Positions 37,260 through 49,365 of a DNA stretch of 64,000 bases are shown here, in pieces (the first letter of the stretch is position 1; each line of letters starts with the position of its first letter). A program made the translations under genes and the position numbers. Below the pieces are notes generated by a model, which saw nothing but the letters and a program-made list of their open reading frames with translations, had not been told where the DNA came from and made no database searches. Source of the stretch: Datisca glomerata (taxonomy: Eukaryota; Streptophyta; Magnoliopsida; Cucurbitales; Datiscaceae); assembly GCA_003255025.1 (NCBI GenBank), contig QANY01013773.1:67482-131481 (forward strand), given 5' to 3'.

Positions 37260-37443
37260 CACCCTCCCTCTCTCTCTCACTCACACACACTCTCACTCTC
37301 TCTCTTTCTCTCTCTCGCTCTCTGTCACTCTTTCTCTCACTCACTCTCCCTCTCTCTCTCACTCTCTCACATTTTCTCTCTCACACTCTCTCAATCCCTC
37401 TCTCTCTCTCATTCTCTCTCCCCCTCTCCCTCACCCTCCCTCT

Positions 37444-38561
37444 CTCTCTCTCCCTGTCTTTCTCTCACTCGATCTCTCTCTCACACTTTCTCTCTCTACC
37501 TCTCTCTTGTTCTCGCTCTCTCTCCCCTAGTCTCTCCCTCTCTCATGCTATCTCATTTTCTCTCTCCCAGTCCCTCTTTCGCCCTTTCTATATCTCACAC
37601 ACTCACTCTCCCTCAACCTCTCTCTGTCTCTCTCTCCCTTTCTCTATCACTCTCCCTATCTCTCTCACTCACCCACTCGCTCAGTCTCTCTCTCATTCTC
37701 TCTCTTACTCCCTCTCTCTCTCGTTCTCTCTCTCACTCTCTCTCACTCTCTCACTCTCCCTCTCTCTCACCATCCCTCTCTCTTACTCACACACACTTTC
37801 ACTCTCTCTCATTCACTCTCTCTCGTTCTCTGTCACCCTTTGTCTCTCTCCTCACCCACTACCTCAGTCTCTCTCTCATTCTCTCTCTCATTCACTCTCT
37901 CTCGTTCTCTGTCACCCTTTGTCTCTCTCCTCACCCACTACCTCAGTCTCTCTCTCATTCTCTCTCTCACTCCCTCTCTCTCACTCTATCTCACTCTCTC
38001 ACTCTCACTCTCTCTCACCTTCCCTCTCTCTCTCACTCACACACACTCTCACTCTCTCTCATTCACTCTCTCTCGCTCTCTGTCACCCTCTCTCTCTCTC
38101 ACTCTCTCACTCTCCCTCTCTCTCACCCTCCCACTCTCTCTCACTCACACACACTCTCACTCTCTCTCATTCACTCTCTCCCGCTCTCTGTCACCCTTTC
38201 TCTCTCCCTCTCTCTCCCTGTCTTTCTCTTACTCGGCCTCTCTCTCACTTTCTCTCTCAACCTCTCTCTCAGGTTCTCTCTCTTTCTCTCTCTCTCTATC
38301 TATCCCACTCTCTCCCTCTCTCACGCTCTCTCATTCTCTCTTTCCCTATCCCTCTCTCTCCCTCTCTCTATATCTCACTCTCTCTCTCCCCCTCACCCTC
38401 TCTCCGTCTCCCTCTCCCCCTCTCTATCATTATCCCTCTCTCTCACTCACACACTCGCTCACTATTTCCCTCATTCTCTCTCTCATTCTCTCTTACTCCC
38501 TCTCTCTCTCATTCTCTCTCTCACTCTCTCACTCTCCCTCTCTCTCACCCTCCCTCTCTCT
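37444..38561. repeat. 1,302-bp tandem repeat, copy 2
   Basis: Matches 36142-37259 without a difference that I could find. After 38,561 the sequence diverges to CTTACTCACACAGACTTTC. Confidence 0.9.
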
Positions 38562-39240
38562 TACTCACACAGACTTTCACTCTCTCTCACTCTCTGTCAC
38601 CCTTTGTCTCTCTCACTCACCCACTACCTCAGTCTCTCTCTCATTCTCTCTCTCACTCCCTCTCTCTCTCGTTCTCTCTCTCACTCTCTCTCACTCTCTC
38701 ACTCTCACTCTCTCTCACCCTCCCTCTCTCTCTCACTCACACACACTCTCACTCTCTCTCATTCACTCTCTCTCACTCTTTGTCACCCTTTCTCTCACTC
38801 ACTCTCTCACTCTCCCTCTCTCTCACCCTCCCACTCTCTCTCACTCACACACACTCTCACTCTCTCTCATTCACTCTCTCCCGCTCTCTGTCACCCTTTC
38901 TCTCTCTCCCTCTCTCTCCCTGTCTTTCTCTTACTCGGTCTCTCTCTCAGTTTCTCACTCTACCTCTCTCTCAGGTTCTCTCTCTTACTCTCTCTCTATC
39001 TATCCCACTCTCTCCCTCTCTCACGCTCTCTCATTCTCTCTCTCCCTGTCCCTCTCTCTCCCTCTCTCTATATCTCACTCTCTCTCTCCCCCTCACCCTC
39101 TCTCCGTCTCTCTCTCCCCCTCTCTATCATTATCCCTCTCTCTCACTCACTCACTCGCTCACTATTTCCCTCATTCTCTCTCTCATTCTCTCTCCCTCCC
39201 TCTCTCTCTCATTCTCTCTCTCACTCTCTCACTCTCCCTC
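38562..39240. repeat. Partial, diverged third copy of the 1,302-bp unit
   Basis: GTCTTTCTCTTACTCGG recurs at 38922, 702 bp after its position in copy 2, followed by the same order of landmarks to CACTATTTCCCTCATTC near 39,160. Substitutions such as CGGCC to CGGTC and small indels mark it as older than copies 1 and 2. Confidence 0.75.
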
Positions 39241-39742
39241 TCTCTCACCCTCCTTCTCTCTCACTCTCCCTCTCTCTCACCCTCCCTCTCTCTCTCACTC
39301 ACACACACTCTCACTCTCTCTCATTCACTCTCTCTCGCTCTCTGTCACTCTTTCTCTCTCTCTCTCCCTCTCTCCCTCCTTCTCCCTCTCTCTCACTCTC
39401 CCTCTCACACCCCCACTCTCTCCCCCTCTCACACTCTCACACACTCTCATCCTCTCTTTTTCTCCCTCTCTCCCGTTCTCTCTTTTTCTCTCTTCGTCCT
39501 TCTCTCTCACTCACTCTCTGACACTTTCTCTCTCATTCTCTCTCACTTTCTCCATCTCTCTCTCAGTCTCTCTCTCCCTCACTCTCTCTCTCTCACACAT
39601 AAAAATACAGACACTCTCTCTCATTCTCTCTCTCTCTCTCACTCTCTCTCCCTCTCTGTATATCTCGCTCTCTCTCTCCCTCCCTCTATCCCTCACCCTG
39701 TCTCCCTCCCCGTCTCACTCACTCTCCCTTACTCTCTCTCTT

Positions 39743-39775
<33 letters not shown>

Positions 39776-40684
39776 CTCTCTCACTCTCTCTCTCTCTCAC
39801 TCACTCCATCTCTCACTCTCTCTCATTCTATCTATCACCCTTTCTCCCACCCTCTCCCTCCCCCTTTCTCTCACCCTGCCTCTATCTCCCCCTCTCTCTC
39901 TCCATCACCCTCTTTCTGTATCTCTATCCCCCTCTCTCTATCAGTCTCTCTCTCACTTAGTCACTCTCTCACTCTTTCTATCGTTCTCCCCCTCAGTCTC
40001 TCTCCCCCTCAGTCTCTCCCTCTCTCTCCCCCTCTCTCTCTCCCTCACCCTCTCTCCATCACTCTCCCTCTCTCTCTCTCACTCACTCACTCTCTCACTC
40101 TCCCTCTCTCTCACCCTCCCTCTCTCTCTCACTCACACACACTCTCACTCTCTCTCATTCACTCTCTCTCGCTCTCTGTCACCCTTTCTCTCTCTCCCTC
40201 TCTCTCCCTGTCTTTCTCTCAGTCGATCTCTTTCTCACTTTCTCTCTCTATCTCTCCCACTCTCTCCCTCTCTAACCCTCTCTCATTGTTTCTCTCCCTA
40301 TCCCTATCTCTCACTCTCTCTATATCTCACTCCCCCTCACCCTCTCTGTCTCTCTCTCCCCCTCTCTATCATTCTCCCTCTCTCTCTCTCACTCACTCGC
40401 TCACTCTCTCTCTCATTCTCTCTCACTCCCTCTCTCTCTCATTCACTCTCACTCTCTCTCACTCTCTCACTCTGCCTCTCTCTCACCCTCCCTCTCTCTC
40501 ACTCACACACACTCTCACTCTCTCTCATTCACTCTCCCCCCATTCCCTCCCTCTCACTCTCCCTCACTATCTCCCTCTTTCTCTCCCTCTCTATCTATCT
40601 CTCACACACTCTCTCTCTCTCTCCCTCTCTCTCACTCTCCCTCCCACTCTCTCCCTCTCACACTCCCCCACTCTCTCCCTCTCT

Positions 40685-40802
40685 AACCTCTAGCAGATGG
40701 TTTCTTACAACGAACAGAAGTTTTTCCATTGTAAAAGCAAGGAGAGTGGGAAAGCTAACCTACCCTTCCGTTCGCGGAATCTGACCTTCGTCCAAGAGTT
40801 CG
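40685..40802. other. Unique non-repeat island, about 118 bp, origin unidentified
   Basis: This is the only non-CT sequence besides the copia fragment. It has mixed base composition with G on both strands (for example AAGGAGAGTGGGAAAGC and TTCCGTTCGCGGAATC). It interrupts a module that is continuous elsewhere (CTCTCCCTCTCT, then CTCCCTCTCTATCTA; compare 43,500-43,535 and 58,998-59,045), so it looks inserted with little or no loss.

One + strand frame is open across the island from an ATG at 40697 for 36 codons (starting MVSYNEQKFFHC), then runs into array sequence. I recognise no domain. A transposon scrap, an organelle fragment or filler from break repair are all possible. Confidence 0.8.
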
Positions 40803-41514
40803 CTCTCCCTCTCTATCTACCTCTCTCACACTCTCTCTCACTCTCATCCTCTCTCTCTCCCTCTCTCTCCCATTCTCTCTCTTTCTCTCTTCCTCCATCT
40901 CTCTTACTCACTCTCTGACACTCTCTCTCATTCTCTCTCTTTCTCCCTCCCTCTCTCAGTCTCTCTCCCTCCTTCTCTCTCTCTCTCTCACACATACAAA
41001 TACACACACACTCTCTCATTATCTCTCTTCTTCTCTCTCCCTCTCTCTATATCTCGCTCTCTCTCTCCCTCTCTCTATCCCTCATCCTCTCTCTCCCTCT
41101 CTCCATCACTCTCCCTTACTCTCTCTTTTTCTCTCTCTCGCTCTTGCACTCTCACTCTCTCTCACTCACTCAATCTCTCACTCTCTCTCTCATTCTATCT
41201 ATCACTCTTTCTCCCACCATCTCTCTCCCCCTTTCTCTCACCCTCCCTCTCCCTCTCTCCCTCTCTCTCTCCCTGTCTCTCTCCCTCACCCTCTCTCTGT
41301 CTCTCTATCCCCCTCTCTATCAGTCTCCCTCTCTCTCTCTCTCACTCACTCTCTCACTCTCTCTCTCGTTCTCTCCCTCACTCTTTCTCACTCCCTCTCT
41401 GCCCCCCCTCTCTCCCTTACCCTCTCTCTATCACTCTCCCTCTCTCTCTCACTCACTCACTCTCTCACTATCACTCTCATTCTCTCTCACTCTCTCTCAC
41501 GCTCTCACCCTCTC

Positions 41515-43440
41515 TCTCGATCTCTCTCTCTCTCTCATTCTCTCTCTCGTCCTCTCTCTCCCCTCTCTCTCTATATATAAATATATATCTCACTCTGTCC
41601 CTCTCCCTCTCTCCTTCACCCTCTCTCTCTCCCTCTCTCTCACTCACTCACTTTCTCACTCTCTCTCATTCTCTCACTCACTCTCTCTCACTCCCTCTCT
41701 CTGTCGTTCTCTCTCCCCCTCTCTCACCATCCCTCTCTCTGTCCTTGTCTTTCTCTCACTCAATCTCTCTCTCACTTTCTCTCTCTACCACTCTCTTATT
41801 CTCTCTCTCTGTCTCTCCCCTACTCTCTCCCTCTCTCACGCTATCTCATTCTCTCTCTCCATTTTCCTCTTTCTCCCTCTCTCTATATCTCACTCTCTCT
41901 CTCTCCCTCACCCTCTCTCTGTCTCTCTATCTTTCCCTTTCTCTATCACTCTCCCTCTCTCTCTCTCACTCACTCACTAGCTTAGTCTCTCTCATTCCCT
42001 CTCTCACTCCCTCTCTCTCTCGTTCTCTCTCACTCTCTCACTCTCCCTCTCCCTCTCTCTCACCCTCCCTCCCTTTCTCAGTCACACACACTCTCACTCT
42101 CTCATTCACTCTCTCTCTCTCACTCTCTGTCACACTTTCTCTATTTCTCCCTCTCTCTCCCTATCTTTCTCTCACTTGATCTCTCTCTCACTTTCTCTCT
42201 CTACCTCTCTCTTGTTCTCTCCCTTGTTCTCTTTCCCTCTCTCTTGCGTGATCTCTCTCTTTCTCTCTCTTTCTTTTATTCTCTCACACAAACACACACA
42301 CACTCTCTCTCACACACTCTCCCTCTCTCTCCCTCTCTTACCCTCTCTCTCACACTCTCTCTGAATCTCTCTCTCACCATCTCCCTCCCTCTCTCTCTCC
42401 CTCGCTCTATATCTCACTCTCTCTCTCCCACTCTCTCCCTCACCCTCTCTCTTTCTCTCTCTCTCCCTCTCTCTATCGCTCTCCCTCCCTTTCTCACTCA
42501 CTCACTCTCTCACTCTCTCACATTTTCTCTCTCACACTCTCAATCCCCTCTCTCTCTCATTCTATCTCCCCCTCTCCCTCACCCTCCCTCTATCTCTCCC
42601 TGTCTTTCTCTCACTCGATCTCTCTCTCACACTTTCTATCTCTACCTCTCTCTTGTTCTCGCTCTCTCTCCACTAGTCTCTCCCTCTCTCATCCTATCTC
42701 ATTCTCTCTCTCCCTGTCCCTTTTTCTCCCTCTCTCCCTCGCTATATCTCACACACTCTCTCTCAACCTCTCTCTGTCTCTCTCTCCCTTTCTCTATCAC
42801 TTTCCCTGTCTCTCTCACTCACCCACTCGCTCAGGCTCTCTCTCATTCTCTCTCTCACTCACTCTCACTCCCTCTCTCTCTCGTTCTCTCTCTCACTCTC
42901 TCTTACTCTCTCACTCTCACTCTCTCTCACCCTCCCTCTGTCTCTCACTCACACACACTCTCACTCTCTCTCATCACTCTCTCTCGCTCTCTGTCACCCT
43001 TTCTCTCTCTCCCTTCCTCTCCCTGTCTTTCTCTCACTCGATCTCTCTCTCTTATTCTCTTTCTTGCTCTCTCTCTCTATCTATCCCACTCTCTCCCTCT
43101 CTCACGCTCTCTGATTCTCTCTCTCCCTGTCCCCTTCTCTCCCTCTCTCTATATCTCACACACTCTCTCTCCCCCTCACCCTCTCTCTGTCTCTCTCCCC
43201 CTCTCTATCATTCTCCCTCTCTCTCACTCACTCACTTGCTCACTCTTTCTCTCATTCTCACTCATTCCCTCTCACTCCCTCTCTCTCCTTCTCTCTCTCA
43301 CGCTCTTTCACTCACTCACTCTCCCTCTGTCTCACCCTCCCTCTCTCTCTCACTCTCCCTCTCTCTCACCCTCCCTCTCTCTCACACTCACACACACTCT
43401 CACTCTCTCTCATTCACTCTCTCTCGCTCTCTGTCACTCT
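41515..43440. repeat. Segment duplicated from about 35.1 kb (copy 2)
   Basis: Counterpart of 35,090-37,340, with matching landmarks at 41576, 42243 and 42602. It carries one copy of the 1,302-bp unit region where the upstream locus carries more than two. The tandem expansion at 36-39 kb therefore probably came after this segment was copied, or this locus lost copies. Confidence 0.75.
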
Positions 43441-45580
43441 TTTTCTCTCTCTCCCTCTCTCTCACTCTCCCTCCCACTCTCTCCCTCTCACACTCCCTCA
43501 CTCTCTGCCTCTCTCTCCCTCTCTATCTATCTCTCTCACACTCACTCACACTCTCATCCTCTCTTTCTCTCTCTCTCGCCCGTTCTCTCTCTTTCTCTCT
43601 TCCTCCCTCTCTCTCACTCACTCTCTAACACTTTCTCTCTCTCTCTCTCACACATACAAATACACACACTCTTTCTCATTCTCTCTCAGTCTCTATCCCT
43701 CTCTCTATATCTCGCTCTCTCTCCCTCTCTTTATCCCTCACCCACCCTCTCTCAATCACTCTCCCTTACTCTCTCTCTTTGTCTCTCTCTCTTGCCCTTT
43801 CACTCTCTCTCTCTCTCACTCACTCAATCTCTCACTCTCTCTCATTCTATCTATCACACTTTTTCCCACCCTCTCCCTCCCCCTTTCTCTCACCCTGCCT
43901 CTCTCTCCCCCTCTTTCTATTAGTCTCCCTCTCTCTCTCCCTCTCTCCATCACTCTCCTTTACTCTCTCTTTTTGTCTCTCTCTCGCTCTTGCACTCTCA
44001 CTCTCTCTCCCACTCACTCAGTCTCTCACTCTCTCTCTTATTCTATCTATCACTCTTTCTCCCACCCTCTCTCTCCACCTTTCTCTCACCCTCCTTCTCT
44101 CTCTCTCCCTCTCCCTCACCCTCTCTTTGTCTCTCTATCTCCCTATCTCTATCAGTCTCCCTCTCTCTCTCTCACTCACTCACTCTCTCACTCTCTCTCT
44201 CGTTCTCTCCCTCACTCTCTCTCCCCCCTCTCTCCCTCACCCTCTCTCTATCACTCTCCCTCTCTCTCTCTCACTCACTCACTCTCTCACTCTCCCTTTC
44301 TCTCACCCTCCCACTCTCTTTCACTCACACACACTCTCACTCTCTCTCATTCACTCTCTCTCGCTCTCTATCACCTTTTCTCTCTCTCTCCCTCTGTCTC
44401 CCTATCTTTCTCTCACTCGATCTCTCTCACTTTCTCTCTCTACCTCTCTCCCTGGTTCTCTCTCTTGCTCTCTCTCTATCTCTCTATCTCTCCCACTCTC
44501 TCCCTCTCTAACGCTCTCTCATTGTCTCTCTCCCTGTCCTGTCTCTCCCTCTCTCTGTATCTCACTCTCTCTCTCAATCCCCCTCACCCTCTCTCTGTCT
44601 CTCTCCCCCTCTCTATCATTCTCCCTCTCTCTCACTCACTCACTTGCTCACTCTCTCTCTCATTCTCTCTCACTCCCTCTCTCTCATTCACTCTCACTCT
44701 CTCTCACTCTCTCTCACTCTCTCACTCTCCCTCTCTCTCACCCTCCCTCTCACTCACTCACACACACTTTCACTCTCTCTCATTCACTCTCTCTCGCACT
44801 CTCTCCCTCTCTCACTCTCCCTCCCACTCTCTCCCTCTCACACTTTCTCACTCTCTCCCTCTCTCTCCCCCTCTCTATCTATCTTTCTCACATTCTCTCT
44901 CACTCTCCCTCCCACTCTCTCCCTCTCACACTCCCTCACTCTCTCCCTCTCTCTCCCCCTCTCTATCTATCTCTCTCACATTCTCTCTCACTCTCATCCT
45001 CTCTCTCTCTTGCTCTCTCTCCCATTCTCTCTCTTTCTCTTTTCCTCCCTCTCTCTTACTCACTCTCTGACACTCTCTCTCTCATTCTCTCTCTCTTTCT
45101 CCCTCTCTCTCACAGTCTCTCTCCCTCCTTCTCTCTCTCTCTCACACACACATATAAATACACACACTGTCTCTCATTCTCTCTCTCCCTCTCTCTCCCT
45201 CTCTATATCTCACTCTCTCTCTCCCACTCTTTATATCTCGCTCTCGCTCTCTCTCTCTCGATATATCTCGCTCTCTCTCCCTCATTCTCTCTCTTTTCCT
45301 CTCTCCATCACTCTCCCTTACTCTCTTTTTGTCTCTCTCTCGCTCTTACACTCTCACTCTCTCTCTCCCACTCACTCAATCTCTCACACTCTCTCTCATT
45401 CTATCTATCACTCTTTCTCCCACGCTCTCTCTCCCCCTTTCTCTCACCCTCCTTCTCTCCCTTTCCCTCACCCTCTCTCTGTCTCTTTGTCTCCTTCTCT
45501 CTATCAGTCTCCCACTCTCTCTCACTCACTCACTCTCTGACTCTCACTCTCGTTCTCTCCCTCTTTCTCCCCCTCTCTCT

Positions 45581-48500
45581 CCCTTACCCTCTCTCTATCA
45601 CTCTCCCTCTCTCTCTCACTCACTCACTCTCTCACTATCTCTCTCATTCTCTCTCTCACTATCTCTCACTCCCTCTCTCTCCTTCTCTCTCCCCCTCTCT
45701 CTCACTCTCCCTATCTTTCACTCTCTCGATCTCTCTCTCAATTTCTCTCCTACCTCTCTCTTCTCTCACTCTCTCCCCCTCACTCCCTCTCACTCTCCCT
45801 CTGACTCTCTCTCTCTCCCCCCCTCACCCTCACCCTCTCTATGTCTCTCTCTCTCCCACACCCTCCCTCTCTCACTCACTCACTCGCTCACTCTCTCATT
45901 CTCTCTCTCACACTCTTTCACTCCCTCTCTCTCGTTCTCTCTCTCACTCTCTCACTCTCCCTCTCTCTCACCCTCCCTCTCTCTCTCACTCACACACACT
46001 GTCACTCTTTCTCATTCACTCTCTCTCGCTCTCAATCACTCTCTCCCTCTCTCTCTCCCTCTCCCTCTCTCTCATTCCTCCCCCACTCTCTCCCTCTCAC
46101 ACTCCCTCACTCTCTCCCTCTATCTCTCCCTCTCTATCTATTTCTCTCACACACTCTCTCACTCTCATCCTCTTTCTCTTTCCCTCTCTCTCCTGCTCCC
46201 TCTCTCTCTCACTCACTTTCTGACACACTCTCTCTCATTCTCTCTCACTTTCTTGCTCTCTCTTTCTGTCTCTCTCCCTCTCCCTCTCTCACACACACAC
46301 ACATACAAATACACACACTTTCTCCCATTCTCTCTCTCCATCTCTCTCTCCCTCTCCCTATATCTCAGTCTTTCTCCCTCTCTCCATCACTCTCCCTTAC
46401 TCTCTCTCTCCGACTCTCTCTCTTTCTCTCTCACTCTCTCTTTCGCTCACTCAATCTCTCACTCTGTCTCTCATTCAATCTATCACTCTTTCTCCCTCCC
46501 TCTCTCTCCCCCTTTCTCACACCCTCCCACTCTCTCTCTCCCTCTCTCTCCCTCACTTTCTTTCTATCTCTCTCTCCCCCGCTCTCTATCACTCTCCCTC
46601 TCTCTCTCACTCACTCACACTCTCTCATTCTCTCCCTGACTCTCTCTCACTCCCTCTCTCTTGTTCTCTCTCTCTTTCACTCTCTCTCAATCCCTCACTC
46701 TCCCTCTCTCTCACCCTCTCGCTCTCTCTCCCCCTTTTCTCTCTCTCACTCGATCTCTCTCTCTTTCTGACTTTCTCTCTCTCTCCCTCTCTCTTTTGTT
46801 CTCTCTCTCATTTTCTCTCTCCCTCTCTCACTCTCTCTCATTCTCTCTCTCCCTCTCCCTCTCCCTATTTCTCTCTCTCTCTAGTTCTACCTCTCTGTCA
46901 CTCTCTCTTTGTCCCTATCTCTTTCTCTCTCCTCTGTCACTCTTAATCTCTCTCCCACACCCTCCCTCTCTCACACTCTCTCACTCCCACTCTCTCATTC
47001 TCTCTCTCACACTCACTCACTCACTCGCTCACTCTCACTCTCCCTTACCCTCTCTCTATCACTCTCCCTCTCTCTCTCTCACTCACTCACTCTCTCACTA
47101 TCTCTCTCATTCTCTCTCTCACTATCTCTCACTCCCTCTCTCTCCTTCTCTCTCCCCCTCTCTCTCACTCTCCCTGTCTTTCACTCTCTCGATCTCTCTC
47201 TCAATTTCTCTCCTACCTCTCTCTTCTCTCACTCTCTCCTCTTCACTCCCTCTCACTCTCTCTCTGACTCTCTCTCTCCCCCCCCTCACCCTCACCCTAT
47301 CTCTGTCTCTCTCTCTCCCACACCCTCCCTCTCTCACTCACTCACTCGCTCACACTCTCATTCTCTCTCTCACACTCTCTCACTCCCTCTCTCTCATTCT
47401 CTCTCTCACTCTCTCACTCTCCCTCTCTCTCACCCTCCCTCTCTCTCTCACTCACACACACTGTCACTCTTTCTCATTCACTCTCTCTCGCTCTCAATCA
47501 CTCTCTCTCCCTCTCCCTCTCTCTCATTCCTCCCCCACTCTCTCCCTCTCACACTCCATCACTCTCTCCCTCTATCTCTCCCTCTCTATCTATTTCTTTC
47601 ACACACTCTCTCACTCTCATCCTCTCTCTCTTTCCCTCTCTCTCCTGCTCCCTCTCTCTCTCACTCACTTTCTGACACACTCTCTCTCATTCTCTCTCAC
47701 TTTCTTGCTCTCTCTTTCTGTCTCTCTCCCTCTCCCTCTCTCACACACATACATACAAATACACACACTCTCTCCCATTCTCTCTCTCCATCTCTCTCTC
47801 CCACTCCCTATATCTCAGTCTTTCTCCCTCTCTCCATCACTCTCCCTTACTCTCTCTCTCCGACTCTCTCTCTTTCTCTCTCACTCTCTCTTTCGCTCAC
47901 TCAATCTCTCACTCTGTCTCTCATTCAATCTATCACTCTTTCTCCCTCCCTCTCTCTCCCCCTTTCTCTCACCCTCCCACTCTCTCTCTCCCTCTCTCTC
48001 CCTCACTTTCTTTCTATCTCTCTCTCCCCCGCTCTCTATCACTCTCCCTCTCTCTCTCACTCACTCACACTCTCTCATTCTCTCCCTGACTCTCTCTCAC
48101 TCCCTCTCTCTTGTTCTCTCTCTCTTTCACTCTCTCTCAATCCCTCACTCTCCCTCTCTCTCACCCTCTCGCTCTCTCTCCCCCTTTTCTCTCTCTCACT
48201 CGATCTCTCTCTCTTTCTGACTTTCTCTCTCTCTCCCTCTCTCTTTTGTTCTCTCTCTCATTTTCTCTCTCCCTCTCTCACTCTCTCTCATTCTCTCTCT
48301 CCCTCTCCCTCTCCCTATTTCTCTCTCTCTACTTCTACCTCTCTGTCACTCTCTCTTTGTCCCTATCTCTTTCTCTCTCCTCTGTGACTCTTAATCTCTC
48401 TCCCACACCCTCCCTCTCTCACACTCTCTCACTATCTCTCTCATTCTCTCTCTCAATATCTCTCACTCCCTCTCTCTCCTTCTCTCTCCCCCTCTCTCTC

Positions 48501-49365
48501 ACTCTCCCTGTCTTTCACTCTCTCGATCTCTCTCTCAATTTCTTTCCTACATCACACTCTCACTCTCTCCCCCTCACTCCCTCTCACTCTCTCTCTGACT
48601 CTCTCTCTTCCCCCATTCATCCTCACCCTCTCTCTGTCTCTCTCTCTCTCCCACACCCTCCCTCTCTCACTCACTCACTCGCTCACTCTCTCATTCTCTC
48701 TCTCACACTCTCTCACTCCCTCTCTCTCATTCTCTCTCTCACTCTCTCACTCTCCCTCTCTCTCACCCTCCCTCTCTCTCTCACTCACACACACTGTCAC
48801 TCTTTCTCATTCACTCTCTCTCCCTCTCTCTATCCCTTTCACTCTCCCTCTCCCTCTCTCTCATTCCTCCCCCACTCTCTCCCTCTCACACTCTCTCACT
48901 GTCTCCCTCTATCTCTCCCTCTCTATCTATTTCTCTCACACACTCTCTCACTCTCATCCTCTCTCTCTCCCTCTCTCTCCCGTTCCCTCTCTCTCTTGCT
49001 CCCTCTCTCTCTCACTCACTTTCTGACACACTCTCTCATTCTCTCTCACTTTCTTGCTCTCTCTTTCTATCTCTCTCTCTCCCATTCTCTCTCTCCATCT
49101 CTCTCTCCCTCTCCCTATATCTCGCTCTCTCTCTCCCTCTCTCGATCCCTCACCTTCTCAGTCTTTCTCCCTCTCTCCATCACTCTCCCTTACTCTCTCT
49201 CTCTGACTCTCTCTCTCTCTTTCTCTCTCACTCTCTCTTTCACTCACTCAATCTCTCACTTTGTCTCTCATTCACCTATCACTCTTTCTCCCTCCCTCTC
49301 TCTCCCCCTTTCTCTCACCCTCCCTCTCTCTCTCTCCCTCTCTCTCCCTCACTTTCTTTCTATCA
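45581..49365. repeat. Three-copy tandem array, period about 1.45-1.46 kb
   Basis: CCCTTACCCTCTCTCTATC starts copy 1 at 45581 and copy 2 at 47042. CTCTCTCGATCTC recurs at 45721, 47184 and 48518. The TTGTTCTCTCTCTCTTTCAC block recurs 1,450 bp apart near 46,661 and 48,111. Copy 3 lacks about 115 bp at its start (after CCCACACCCTCCC near 48,410). It also lacks about 75 bp around the CACACATACAAATACAC landmark, which copies 1 and 2 keep at 46,294 and 47,744. Confidence 0.85.

Larger units (their letters stand above)
35090..37340. repeat. Segment duplicated about 6.43 kb downstream (copy 1)
   Basis: TATAAATATATATCTCACTC at 35151 matches 41576. CTTGCGCGATC near 35796 matches CTTGCGTGATC near 42243. 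GTCTTTCTCTCACTCG at 36154 matches 42602. The offset grows from 6,425 to 6,448 bp, so about 22 bp of indels separate the copies. The TATAAATATA word is rare in the window, which makes the match convincing. Confidence 0.78.
21967..40684. repeat. Right pyrimidine-rich repeat array, first part (family B)
   Basis: Same strand bias as the left array but different landmarks. CTAACTCACTC is essentially gone. CTCACTCACTCACTC, TCTCTATATCTCACTC, TTCTACCTCTNTGTCACTCT and TTTCTTTTGTTCTC modules appear instead. Because CTAAC is rare, + strand frames stay open for more than 1,000 codons, but the predicted products are only Ser, Leu, Pro, His, Thr, Phe, Ile and Tyr strings. No gene or RNA is visible. Confidence 0.92.

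Noticed and set aside
22167..40693. Very long + strand open frames (up to about 1,300 codons) encoding Ser/Leu/Pro/His/Thr-rich proteins
   Set aside because: CT-rich DNA with little TAA, TAG or TGA stays open in all + strand frames. The products are compositional strings with no domain, and overlapping frames are equally long. No promoter or conserved start supports them.
40685..40802. Island as a chloroplast or mitochondrial DNA insert
   Set aside because: Composition would allow it, but I cannot match it to any organelle gene from memory. A search is needed, so origin is left open.
40697..40918. 73-codon + strand frame across the unique island
   Set aside because: Only the first 36 codons are island sequence; the rest is CT array. 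I recognise no protein family, so I record the island but not a gene.
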